This document shows, in pieces, positions 25,721 to 34,331 of a DNA stretch of 64,000 nt. Below the pieces are notes generated by a model. The model ran no database searches. It saw only the letters and a program-made list of their open reading frames with translations, and was not told the DNA's origin. The stretch is from the NCBI RefSeq assembly GCF_003993775.1, contig NZ_RJRZ01000014.1:29500-93499 (forward strand), read 5' to 3'. A program made the translations under genes and the position numbers. Source of the DNA: Frigidibacter oleivorans. Lineage in GTDB: Bacteria; Pseudomonadota; Alphaproteobacteria; Rhodobacterales; Rhodobacteraceae. Position 1 is the first letter of the stretch. Each line of letters starts with the position of its first letter.

Positions 25721-25758
25721 CTGCAAAACTTGATTTTGTAGGTCAGACTTTTTGACCT
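25721..25758. promoter_or_regulatory. Two inverted repeats in the LysR/oxidoreductase divergent region
   Basis: First: CTGCAAAA (25721-25728), 5-base spacer, TTTTGTAG (25734-25741), one mismatch between arms. Second, adjoining it: AGGTCA (25740-25745), 7-base spacer, TGACCT (25753-25758), perfect arms. They lie 40-77 bases before the oxidoreductase ATG in an AT-rich patch. Two different dyads suggest two regulators or LysR recognition plus activation sites; assignment is inference. Confidence 0.5.
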
Positions 25759-25797
25759 ATCATCGTCCCGTGCTCATTCAGCAAGGGGAGGTGCCCA

Positions 25798-28700
25798 ATG
25801 AGCAGGCACGATCTGGCTCGCGAGATCTCTCTCGCCGACCGCTTCGACCTGACGAAATCGCCGGTGCTCCTGAACGGGACGCAGGCGCTGGTGCGGCTGA
25901 TGCTGATGCAGGCGGCCCGCGACCGCATGGCGGGGCTGGATACCGGCGGCTATGTCACCGGCTATCGCGGCTCGCCGCTCGGCGGGGTGGACCTGCAGAT
26001 GGACCGGGCGCGCAAGCAGCTGTCGGAGGCGGGCGTCCTGTTCCAGGAGGGGCTGAACGAGGATCTGGCGGCGACGGCGATCTGGGGCACCCAGCAGGCG
26101 GAACTGCGCGGCGAGGGGCGCAAGGACGGGGTCTTCGCGCTGTGGTACGGCAAGGGGCCGGGGGTGGACCGCACCGGCGACGTGATGCGCCATGCCAACA
26201 TGGCCGGCAGTTCGCGCCATGGCGGGGTGCTGATGGCGATGGGCGACGACCATACCGGCGAATCCTCGACGGTGCTGCACCAGTCCGACTGGGCGATGGT
26301 CGATGCCTATATCCCGGTGCTCAGCCCCGCCGGCGTGCAGGAGATCCTCGATTACGGGCTCTACGGCATCGCGCTCAGCCGGTTCGCCGGGATGTGGGTG
26401 GGGCTGAAGACGATGAAGGACACGGTCGAGGCCACCGCCGTCGTCGATGGCCGGCCCGAGCGGATGCGCTTCGTCACGCCGGATTACCCGCTGCCCGAGG
26501 GCGGGCTGAACATCCGGCTGGGCGACACGCCCGTGGCGCAGGAAGCGCGGATGATCGACCACAAGCGCTTTGCCGCCGAAGCCTTCGCCCGCGCCAATGG
26601 CATCGACCGCCGGGTCTGGGGCCGGCCGGGGGCGAAGATCGGCTTCGTCGCGGCCGGCAAGAACTGGCTCGACCTCGTCCATGCGCTGTCGCTGCTTGGG
26701 CTCGACCCGGCCGAGGCGGAACGGCTGGGGATCACCACCTACAAGGTCGGCCAGACCTGGCCCCTGGACATGCGCAGCTTCCACGACTGGGCCGAGGGGC
26801 TGGACCTGATCGTGGTGGTCGAGGAAAAGCGCAAGCTGATCGAGGTGCAGGTCAAGGAGTCGATCTTCGACGACCGCCGCGGCCGGCGCGTCCATGGCTG
26901 GAAACATGCGGGCACCGGGGCGGAGCTGTTCCCGACGCGCTTCGCGCTCGACCCCGTGGGTATCGCCGAAAAGATCGGCGGCATCCTGGTCGAGGAAGGG
27001 CGCGGCATCGACGCGGTGCGCGCGGGCCTTGCCCGCATTGCCGAGGCGCGGCGCGCCGACAACGCGCCCGAGATCGCGCAGCGCCAGCCCTGGTTCTGTT
27101 CGGGCTGCCCGCATAACACCTCCACCCGCCTGCCGGAGGGCGCGCGCGCCTATGCGGGCATCGGCTGCCACTACATGGTGCAGTGGATGGACCGCGAGAC
27201 GACGGGCTTCACCCATATGGGCGGCGAGGGCGCGAACTGGATCGGCGAGGCGCCGTTCTCGACCCGCGACCACATCTTCCAGAACCTCGGCGACGGCACC
27301 TACAACCATTCCGGGGTGCAGGCGATCCGCGCCGCGCTCGCCGCCGGGGTGAACATCACCTACAAGATCCTGTTCAACGACGCCGTGGCGATGACCGGCG
27401 GGCAAAGGAACGAGGGCGGGCTGACCGCCGACCGGATCGTGCGGGAATTGCTGGCGATGGGCGTGGGCCATGTGGCCGTGGTCCATGACGAGAAGGAAGA
27501 GGTGGACCTGTCGCGCTTCCCCAAGGGGATCGAGGTGGTGGAACGGGCCGGGCTGATGCCGCTGCAGGACCGCTTCGCGCGCATCCCCGGCGTGTCGGCC
27601 ATCGTCTATATCCAGACCTGCGCCGCCGAAAAGCGCCGCCGCCGCAAGCGCGGCACCTTCCCGGACCCGGATCGCCGCGTCTTCATCAATCCCGATGTCT
27701 GCGAGGGCTGCGGCGATTGCGGGGTGCAGTCGAACTGCGTGTCGATCGTGCCGCTGGACACCGCCTTCGGGCGCAAGCGGGCCATCGACCAATCCTCCTG
27801 CAACAAGGACTTCTCCTGCCTGAACGGTTTCTGCCCCAGCTTCGTCACGCTGGAGGGCGCGAAGCCCCGCAAGCGCGCGGCGGCAGAGCTGTCGCTGCCC
27901 GACCTGCCGGACCCGGCGCTGCCGGCGATCCGGGGCACGCATAACACCGTGCTGACCGGGGTGGGCGGCACCGGCGTGGTGACGGTGGGCGCGGTGCTGG
28001 CGATGGCCGCGCATCTGGACGGTCTGGGCGTCGGCATGATGGAAATGGCGGGTCTGGCGCAGAAGGGCGGCGCCGTGCACATCCACCTGCGCATCGCCGA
28101 ACGGCCCGAGGACATCAGCGCGATCCGCGTCGCCGTGGGCGAGGCCGATTGCGTGGTGGGCGGCGATCTGGTGGTGACGGCGGGGGCCAAGACGCTGGGC
28201 CTGATGGCCGAGGGCCGCACCGGCGCCGTGGTCAACAGCCACGAGATCATCACCGGCGCCTTCACCCGCGACCGCGATTTCCGCCTGCCCTCGGGCCGGC
28301 TGCGGCTGTCGCTGGAGGCGCGGCTGCGCGAGGGGGTGAGTTTCCTCGATGCGACGCGGCTGGCCGAACGCGCCCTTGGCGATTCCATCTATTCCAACAT
28401 GCTGGTGCTGGGGGCCGCCTGGCAGCGCGGGCTGCTGCCGCTGTCGGCCGCGGCGATCCGCCGCGCCATCGAGATGAACGGCGCGGGGGTGAAGGGCAAC
28501 CTCGCTGCCTTCGAGATCGGGCGCTGGTCGGCGGTCGATCCTGCGGCAGCGGCGGCGCTGCTGGCCGATCCGGCCCCCGCCGGAACGCCCGCGCCGGACG
28601 CGGTGGCCCTACGCGCCCGGCATCTGGAGGACTATCAGGATGCGGCGCTGGCCCGGCGCTATCGCGACTTCGTCGCCCGCGCGCCGGAACCGCTGCGCGC

Positions 28701-29211
28701 CGCCGTGGCCGAGGGCTATCACAAGCTGCTGGCGTACAAGGATGAATACGAGGTGGCCCGGCTGCATCTGGACACGCTCGACAAGGCGCGGGTGGAATTC
28801 GAGGGCGAGTTTCGCCCGGTCTTCCACCTCGCGCCGCCCTTCCTGCCGGGCAAGGATGCGGCGGGCCGGCCGCGGAAGCGCGCCTTCGGGGCATGGATGC
28901 TGCCCGCCTTCCGCCTGCTGGCGGGGATGAAGCGGCTGCGCGGCACGCCGCTCGACCCGTTCGGGCGGACGGCAGAGCGGCGGATGGAACGGCGGCTGAT
29001 CGCGGAATACGAGGCCGACATGGCCGAGGTCTTTGCCGGCTACGATCCCGACCGCCATGACACGGCCGAGGCGCTCGCCCGGCTGCCGCTGGCGATCCGC
29101 GGCTTCGGCCCGGTGAAGGAGGCCGCGGCGGCGGCGGCGGCCAGCGAACGCGCGGCGCTGCTGGCGGCCTTCCGCGCCCCGCCCGCGCCCCTGCGCCACG
29201 CCGCCGAATAG
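25798..29211 (+). CDS. Indolepyruvate ferredoxin oxidoreductase, fused alpha-beta
   Basis: Oxidative decarboxylation of aryl-pyruvates (from Trp, Phe, Tyr) to aryl-acyl-CoA with reduction of ferredoxin. The single 1137-residue chain fuses the IorA and IorB parts. An N-terminal pyruvate-ferredoxin alpha domain (GYRGSPLGGVDLQM, DDHTGESSTVLHQSDW) is followed by the TPP domain (CSGCPHNTST, YAGIGCHYMVQWMD, GGEGANWIGEAP) and a [4Fe-4S] motif CEGCGDCGVQSNC near residue 640. The gamma-type domain begins GVGGTGVVTVGAVLAMA, and a C-terminal DUF-like part starts near 850. AAGGGGAGG precedes the ATG. Relatives are widespread in Proteobacteria; substrate range is not proven. It stands alone downstream of a divergent LysR gene. 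Confidence 0.93.
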   Translation: MSRHDLAREISLADRFDLTKSPVLLNGTQALVRLMLMQAARDRMAGLDTGGYVTGYRGSPLGGVDLQMDRARKQLSEAGVLFQEGLNEDLAATAIWGTQQAELRGEGRKDGVFALWYGKGPGVDRTGDVMRHANMAGSSRHGGVLMAMGDDHTGESSTVLHQSDWAMVDAYIPVLSPAGVQEILDYGLYGIALSRFAGMWVGLKTMKDTVEATAVVDGRPERMRFVTPDYPLPEGGLNIRLGDTPVAQEARMIDHKRFAAEAFARANGIDRRVWGRPGAKIGFVAAGKNWLDLVHALSLLGLDPAEAERLGITTYKVGQTWPLDMRSFHDWAEGLDLIVVVEEKRKLIEVQVKESIFDDRRGRRVHGWKHAGTGAELFPTRFALDPVGIAEKIGGILVEEGRGIDAVRAGLARIAEARRADNAPEIAQRQPWFCSGCPHNTSTRLPEGARAYAGIGCHYMVQWMDRETTGFTHMGGEGANWIGEAPFSTRDHIFQNLGDGTYNHSGVQAIRAALAAGVNITYKILFNDAVAMTGGQRNEGGLTADRIVRELLAMGVGHVAVVHDEKEEVDLSRFPKGIEVVERAGLMPLQDRFARIPGVSAIVYIQTCAAEKRRRRKRGTFPDPDRRVFINPDVCEGCGDCGVQSNCVSIVPLDTAFGRKRAIDQSSCNKDFSCLNGFCPSFVTLEGAKPRKRAAAELSLPDLPDPALPAIRGTHNTVLTGVGGTGVVTVGAVLAMAAHLDGLGVGMMEMAGLAQKGGAVHIHLRIAERPEDISAIRVAVGEADCVVGGDLVVTAGAKTLGLMAEGRTGAVVNSHEIITGAFTRDRDFRLPSGRLRLSLEARLREGVSFLDATRLAERALGDSIYSNMLVLGAAWQRGLLPLSAAAIRRAIEMNGAGVKGNLAAFEIGRWSAVDPAAAAALLADPAPAGTPAPDAVALRARHLEDYQDAALARRYRDFVARAPEPLRAAVAEGYHKLLAYKDEYEVARLHLDTLDKARVEFEGEFRPVFHLAPPFLPGKDAAGRPRKRAFGAWMLPAFRLLAGMKRLRGTPLDPFGRTAERRMERRLIAEYEADMAEVFAGYDPDRHDTAEALARLPLAIRGFGPVKEAAAAAAASERAALLAAFRAPPAPLRHAAE

Positions 29212-29370
29212 GCGCGCGATGGGGCAGGGCGGCCCCAAACGTGCGGCGGCGGCGGTCTTTCCGTGGCGGGGCCGCCGCCGCAGCCCCCAACCGCGCGGGG
29301 TCACGTCAATTTTTCTCGCCCGACTCGCGCGTTCCGGCTACGACACGTTCGGGATTTGACGGCACGGCCC

Positions 29371-30243
29371 ATGACCAGACAGATTGCGCGCGAGATCAGT
29401 TACGCCTCTTCGGCCCGCTCCCGCGGCGGGCGCACCCTGATCCGGGTGGTCGAGAACGCGACCGGGCGTCTGGGGCTGATCCGCCGCGCGGCGGGCTATG
29501 AGCTGGAGGTGGCGAACGGCCGCGACTTCTGGCAGGTGATGGCCGAACGCTATGGCCTGTCGCTGAAGGTCATCGGCGGCAGCCTGTCGGACATTCCGGC
29601 CACCGGGCCGCTGATCCTGATCGCCAACCATCCCTACGGAATCCTCGACGGGCTGATGATGGGGCTGATCCTCAGCCATACCCGCGGCGATTTCCGCATC
29701 CTCGCCAATTCGGTCTTCCGCCGGGCCGAGGATCTGAACCGGATCGTGCTGCCCATCTCCTTCGAGGACACGAAAGAGGCGCAGCGCCAGAACCTCGAGA
29801 CCCGGGCCGAGGCGCTGCGCTATCTGAAGGCGGGCGGGGCGATCGGCATCTTCCCCGGCGGCACGGTCAGCACTGCCGCGCGGCCCTTCGGCCGGCCGAT
29901 GGACCCGGGCTGGCGCAACTTCACCGCGCGGATGGTGGGCAAGTCGCAGGCGACGGTGGTGCCGCTGTTCTTCAACGGCCACAATTCCCGCCTGTTCCAG
30001 CTGGCCAGCCACCTGCACATGACGCTGCGGCTGGCGCTGCTGATCAAGGAATTCCGCGCCCGGGTGGACGAACCGGTCGAGGTGGTGGTGGGCCGGCCGA
30101 TCCCGGCGGCCGATATCGCCGCCCGTGCCGGCGACCCCAAGGCGATGATGGATTTCCTGCGCCGCGCGACGTATCAGTTGAGCCCGAAGCCCTTGGACAC
30201 CTACGATCCGGGCTATGAGTTCGAGGCAAAATACCGCGCCTGA
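29371..30243 (+). CDS. Lysophospholipid acyltransferase family protein
   Basis: Membrane-associated acyltransferase of 290 residues, PlsC-like fold. The HxxxxD-type block I is ANHPYGILDGLMMGLIL (His and Asp present as H-x4-D), block III is GIFPGGTVSTAARPFGRP (FPxGT/E type, here FPGGT), and block IV is VVPLFFNGHNSRLF. It probably acylates a glycerolipid or ornithine-lipid precursor; relatives near lipid genes include OlsA-like enzymes, but no such neighbour is present. The start at 29371 is the first ATG giving MTRQIAREISYASSARSRGG; the frame is open further upstream without a credible start. It is followed after 27 bases by murI. Confidence 0.85.
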   Translation: MTRQIAREISYASSARSRGGRTLIRVVENATGRLGLIRRAAGYELEVANGRDFWQVMAERYGLSLKVIGGSLSDIPATGPLILIANHPYGILDGLMMGLILSHTRGDFRILANSVFRRAEDLNRIVLPISFEDTKEAQRQNLETRAEALRYLKAGGAIGIFPGGTVSTAARPFGRPMDPGWRNFTARMVGKSQATVVPLFFNGHNSRLFQLASHLHMTLRLALLIKEFRARVDEPVEVVVGRPIPAADIAARAGDPKAMMDFLRRATYQLSPKPLDTYDPGYEFEAKYRA

Positions 30244-30270
30244 TCCCGGCGGCGGGGAACAGGGGCAGAC

Positions 30271-31083
30271 ATGGCGGTGGGCGTTTTCGATTCCGGTCTC
30301 GGCGGGCTGACGGTGCTCGAGGCGCTGCAGGCGCGGCTGCCCTCGGTGCCCTTCGTCTATCTGGGCGACAGCGCCCATGCCCCCTATGGCGTCCGCACCG
30401 CCGAGGACATCTTCCACCTGACCTGCGCCGGGGTGGAACGGCTGTGGGACGAGGGCTGCGATCTGGTGATCCTTGCCTGCAACACCGCCTCGGCCGCCGC
30501 GCTGAAGCGGATGCAGGAGACCTGGGTGCCGCAGGACAAGCGGGTGCTGGGCGTCTTCGTGCCGCTGATCGAGGCGCTGACCGAACGCAACTGGGGCGAC
30601 AACACGCCCCCGCGCGAGGTGGCGGTCAAGCATGTGGCGCTGTTCGCGACCCCCGCCACCGTCGCCAGCCGCGCCTTCCAGCGGGAACTGGCCTTCCGCG
30701 CCATCGGCGTGGATGTCGAGGCGCAGCCCTGCGGCGGCGTGGTCGACGCGATCGAGACGGGCGACGAGATCCTGGCCGAGGCGCTGGTGAAAAGCCATGT
30801 CGAGGCGCTGCTGCGCCGGATGCCGAAGCCCGATGCCGCGATCCTCGGCTGCACCCATTACCCGCTGATGGAACATGCCTTCCAGGCGGCGCTCGGCCCC
30901 GATGTGCGGGTCTTCTCGCAGCCGCGGCTGGTGGCCGAGGCGACGGCGGACTACCTGCTGCGCCGGCCCGGGATGCTGGGTCCGGGCACGGCGAGCCGCT
31001 ATCTGACGACCGGCCGCCCCGACAGCGTCAGCGCCCATGCGACGCAGTTCCTGCGCCGGGGCGTGCGGTTCGAGGCGGCCTAG
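30271..31083 (+). CDS. murI: Glutamate racemase
   Basis: Converts L- to D-glutamate for peptidoglycan. The 270-residue protein has the two catalytic Cys motifs: ILACNTASA (Cys near residue 70) and [10 protein letters not shown] (Cys near 193), plus the N-terminal [15 protein letters not shown] and [19 protein letters not shown] lies just before the start. It is the last gene before a 740-base gene-free stretch. Likely cotranscribed with the acyltransferase 27 bases upstream. Confidence 0.95.
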   Translation: MAVGVFDSGLGGLTVLEALQARLPSVPFVYLGDSAHAPYGVRTAEDIFHLTCAGVERLWDEGCDLVILACNTASAAALKRMQETWVPQDKRVLGVFVPLIEALTERNWGDNTPPREVAVKHVALFATPATVASRAFQRELAFRAIGVDVEAQPCGGVVDAIETGDEILAEALVKSHVEALLRRMPKPDAAILGCTHYPLMEHAFQAALGPDVRVFSQPRLVAEATADYLLRRPGMLGPGTASRYLTTGRPDSVSAHATQFLRRGVRFEAA

Positions 31084-31823
31084 GGGCAGGTCCGTTCGCC
31101 CCTTCTGCCGTCTGCCGTTTCATCCCTTTTCGTCATCGGAACGACCCGTCGGCGCATCCGGACCGGCGGAGGGATGGGTGCCCCCGCGCATTCTTTATTT
31201 CTGCTTCCAATTCGGTAGATGACGCCTCCGAAGGTATTGTTGTACCGTCGTCTGGATGGCGGGTTTCGGCATCTCTTGCCGGATCGTCTTTGTGCAGCGG
31301 ATGGTCCTTTGCCGCTTCGATATTCAGAGATGTCGGGTTTCTTTAATTAACTGCCGCCCAATTAAAGATAACGCCGATATGCGAAAGTTTGTCGGCCCCG
31401 TCTGGGTTCTCATCGTCCCGGCAGGCCCGCATAACGTCTTGTCCTAAAGTATTTCGTGGCCATTCCTTCTCATGTTGCGCTGATTGTTTCCGCAGCGGCC
31501 TATAATCGACGGCCGAACCGGACCTCGCGCCCCACCCTCGGAAGTTCCGCGCGATTCGCGCTCCGGATCGACAGGCCGGAACCGGCGGCGTAATTGCGGC
31601 CGCATTTCCCGCTCCGGTCGCATCAGTTTCGCCGTCCTCGCGATTTTAGCGGTGTGGGCACGCGTCAATGCGCGGCTGACGTCGGGAAATCGCTTTACAC
31701 CGCAAATTGGCGCGTAAATTGCATCCCGCTTTTGCGAGCGCGGTGGAATGACTGTCCCTGCCGGACGGAATTTCCGGACCCTGCCGCGCATCAGATCGGG
31801 AATTGGCAAGGAAACTGCGAACA
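31084..31823. other. 740-base gene-free, AT-richer stretch
   Basis: No open frame here combines a credible start, a ribosome binding site and coding-like composition. Base composition is visibly less GC-rich than the surroundings, most clearly at 31190-31450 and 31690-31730. It contains a 9-bp inverted repeat (31340-31368), a GCCGG-AA-CCGGC dyad near 31577, GCGGCCGC near 31598, and TTTACA (31694-31699) 15 bases before TAAATT (31715-31720), a possible weak promoter for the next gene. The region could hide a small RNA, a decayed acquired gene or a long leader; I cannot distinguish these. Confidence 0.6.
31340..31368. repeat. AT-rich 9-bp inverted repeat
   Basis: TCTTTAATT (31340-31348) and AATTAAAGA (31360-31368) are perfectly complementary arms around an 11-base loop. 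An AT-only stem is unusual in this GC-rich genome. No U-tract follows, so a protein-binding dyad is more likely than a terminator. Confidence 0.7.
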
Positions 31824-32594
31824 ATGACGCGCAACATGTTGAACGGACCCTCCGCCCCCGCCGCGCTCGGCCGGGCGGCCACGCTGGCGCTGGCGCTGGC
31901 GGCGATCGCCGCCGCCGCGCCCCTGCGGGCCGAGGAGCATCGCTATGACCGGGTCGCCATCGGCGGCGGCGACATGGCCGACGCGGGCACCACCGCGCTG
32001 GCGCTCAGCCAGGCGGGACTGGTCGAGACCAACCCGATGCTGGCGGGCTTCGGTCCGGCGGCGCCGCTGGCCGCGCTCGGGCTGAAATACGGCATCAAGC
32101 ATGCCCTCGTCGCCTCGGGCCGCACCCCCGCCCGGGCCGAGGTGACGGTCGGCGCCGCCGGTTATGGCGCGGCCTGCGCCAACCTGATGACCGTGGCGGG
32201 CGCCGCGCTGCCGGTGGCGGTGGTGGGGCTGGTGGGCTGCCACCTGGTCGCGCACCGGCAGATGGCGCGGTCCTACGAACGGGCGACGGGCCATTCCATC
32301 GACGGGTACTCGACCGCCGCGGGGGCCGCGCATGGCAGGCTGACGGTCCGGCCGCTGATCCTGGTGACGCCGGCCACCGGCGACAGCCCGGCCGTCGTGC
32401 AGCGCGCCACCGAGGCCGCGGCGGCCCCCGCGGTGCGGATGTCCACCCGATCCGCCGACGCGCCGGCCCCGCGCCGCGCGGCCCCGCCCGTTCCGGCGGC
32501 GGGAACCGACCGGGTGACGATCGTCGTGCCGGCCCCGGGCGATACCGCGGCCCGCCCGCAGATCATCGTGCCCGCCCCGCGCTCGCGCGGCTGA
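31824..32594 (+). CDS. Exported or membrane-anchored Ala/Pro-rich protein
   Basis: Protein of 256 residues of unknown function. A signal peptide ([20 protein letters not shown] then RAEEH) is followed by [20 protein letters not shown] then NPMLAGFGP. That pattern, an acidic residue and Glu-x-Asn-Pro near membrane helices, recalls small integral membrane families such as DUF5658, but the similarity is weak. Two further hydrophobic stretches run at about 75-95 and 115-145 ([20 protein letters not shown]). From about 165 the chain is Pro/Ala/Thr-rich, ending [12 protein letters not shown]. The ATG at 31824 is preferred to a TTG at 31803; AAGGAA lies about 10 bases upstream. It stands alone after the 740-base gap. 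Confidence 0.7.
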   Translation: MTRNMLNGPSAPAALGRAATLALALAAIAAAAPLRAEEHRYDRVAIGGGDMADAGTTALALSQAGLVETNPMLAGFGPAAPLAALGLKYGIKHALVASGRTPARAEVTVGAAGYGAACANLMTVAGAALPVAVVGLVGCHLVAHRQMARSYERATGHSIDGYSTAAGAAHGRLTVRPLILVTPATGDSPAVVQRATEAAAAPAVRMSTRSADAPAPRRAAPPVPAAGTDRVTIVVPAPGDTAARPQIIVPAPRSRG

Positions 32595-32733
32595 GACGCG
32601 GCCGGGAACCCGGTCCCCGGCGGGGCGTCACCGCTTGCCGCGACGCCCCGCCCGTGCGAAAAGCCGCGCGACGGGGCGTGGTCCGGTCCGCCGGACCCGC
32701 CCGCCCGCACGGCAACACGCGAGGGAGCCCGCC

Positions 32734-33762
32734 ATGACCCACCGCATCGCCATCCTCGGCGCCTCCGGCTATACCGGCGCGGAACTGGTGCGCCTGATCT
32801 CCACCCATCCCGCGATGACGGTCGTGGCGCTGTCCGGCGACCGCAAGGCGGGGATGGAGATGGGCGATGTCTTCCCGCATCTGCGCCACATCGCGCTGCC
32901 GGTGCTGCAGAAGATCGAGGACATCGACTTTTCGGGCGTGGACCTGTGCTTCTGCGCGCTGCCCCATGCCACCAGCCAGGCGGTGATCGCGGGCCTGCCG
33001 CGCGACCTGAAGGTGGTGGACCTGTCCGCCGACTTCCGGCTGCGCGATCCGGCGGATTACGAGAAGTGGTACGGGAAGCCCCATGCCGCGGTCGAGCTGC
33101 AGGCAGAGGCCGTCTATGGCCTGACCGAGTTCTACCGGGACGAGATTGCCACCGCCCGGCTGGTCGCCGGCACCGGCTGCAACGCCGCGACCGGGCAGTT
33201 CGCCATCCGCCCGCTGATCGAGGCCGGGGTGATCGACCTCGACGACATCATCCTCGACCTGAAGAACGGCGTGTCGGGCGCGGGCCGCAGCCTGAAGGAA
33301 AACCTGCTGCATGCCGAACTGTCGGGCGGCACCCATCCCTATTCTGCCGGCGGCACCCACCGCCATCTGGGCGAATTCGACCAGGAGTTCAGCAAGGCGG
33401 CAGGCCGGCCGGTGCGGGTGATGTTCACTCCGCATCTCGCGCCCTTCAACCGCGGCATCCTCGCCACCTGCTATGTGAAGGGCGAGGGGGCGGCGATCCA
33501 TGCCGCGCTGGCGGCGCGCTATGCGACCGAACCCTTCATCGAGGTGCTGCCTTTTGGCGCAGTCCCCTCGACACGGGCTGTCGCCGGGTCCAATTTCGTG
33601 CATATCGGCGTGGTGGCCGACCGGATCGCCGGCCGCGCCACCGTGGTGGCCGCGCTCGACAACCTGACCAAGGGCTCGTCGGGTCAGGCGATCCAGAACG
33701 CCAACCTGATGCTGGGGATCGAGGAGACGGCGGGCCTGATGCTCGCGCCTCTCTTCCCCTGA
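32734..33762 (+). CDS. argC: N-acetyl-gamma-glutamyl-phosphate reductase
   Basis: Third step of arginine synthesis, NADPH-dependent reduction of N-acetylglutamyl phosphate. The 342-residue protein starts with the nucleotide-binding [15 protein letters not shown]. It carries the catalytic Cys in [29 protein letters not shown], and the conserved [15 protein letters not shown] and [26 protein letters not shown] stands before the ATG at 32734. The following ccmE starts 10 bases after its stop, so arginine synthesis and cytochrome c maturation genes may be cotranscribed here. Confidence 0.96.
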   Translation: MTHRIAILGASGYTGAELVRLISTHPAMTVVALSGDRKAGMEMGDVFPHLRHIALPVLQKIEDIDFSGVDLCFCALPHATSQAVIAGLPRDLKVVDLSADFRLRDPADYEKWYGKPHAAVELQAEAVYGLTEFYRDEIATARLVAGTGCNAATGQFAIRPLIEAGVIDLDDIILDLKNGVSGAGRSLKENLLHAELSGGTHPYSAGGTHRHLGEFDQEFSKAAGRPVRVMFTPHLAPFNRGILATCYVKGEGAAIHAALAARYATEPFIEVLPFGAVPSTRAVAGSNFVHIGVVADRIAGRATVVAALDNLTKGSSGQAIQNANLMLGIEETAGLMLAPLFP

Positions 33763-33771
33763 GGGGGCAGG

Positions 33772-34215
33772 ATGAAGGGGCTGAAGAAGAAGCGGCGGAT
33801 CCAGCTGATCGTGGCGGCGATGCTGGCGCTGGCCTTGGCGACGGGGCTGGTGGGCTATGCGATGCGCGACGGCATCAACTTCTTCCGCTCGCCCAGCCAG
33901 CTGGCCACCGAACCGCCCCGCCCGGGCGAGGTGTTCCGGCTGGGCGGCCTGGTCGAGGCCGGCAGCCTGGTGCGCGGGCAGGGCGAAACCGTCAGCTTCC
34001 GCGTGACCGATGGCGGCGCGACGGTGCCGGTGCGCTATACCGGCGTGCTGCCCGACCTCTTCGGCGAGAACCAGGGCATGATCGGCACCGGCAGCATGGA
34101 GGGCGAGGTCTTCGTCGCCCGCGAAATCCTGGCCAAGCACGACGAAAGCTACATGCCCCGCGAGGTGACCGACGCGCTGAAGGAACAGGGCGTCTACCGC
34201 GAGGCAGGCAGCTGA
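33772..34215 (+). CDS. ccmE: Cytochrome c maturation protein E (heme chaperone)
   Basis: Periplasmic, membrane-anchored heme chaperone that binds heme covalently and delivers it to CcmF/CcmH. The 147-residue protein has an N-terminal anchor (IQLIVAAMLALALATGLVGY) after a basic start KGLKKKRR. The OB-fold follows (RLGGLVEAGSLVRGQGETVS), with heme-binding His123 in the classical HDESY motif (KHDESYMPREV). It begins 10 bases after argC and precedes ccmF by 117 bases. Confidence 0.97.
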   Translation: MKGLKKKRRIQLIVAAMLALALATGLVGYAMRDGINFFRSPSQLATEPPRPGEVFRLGGLVEAGSLVRGQGETVSFRVTDGGATVPVRYTGVLPDLFGENQGMIGTGSMEGEVFVAREILAKHDESYMPREVTDALKEQGVYREAGS

Positions 34216-34331
34216 GGGCCGGCGGGCGCCGTCTCATGTCCGGGCCGCGGCGCGACATCCCGGCGCATGGGGTTTCGCGCGGGCGCCGCCGGGCCTAGAA
34301 TGATCCGCCAACAGCCGGAGCCGCCGCAGCC

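Noticed and set aside
31256..31447. Short frame of 63 codons in the 740-base gap
   Set aside because: No ribosome binding site, no conserved pattern and no consistent codon bias. Treated as non-coding.
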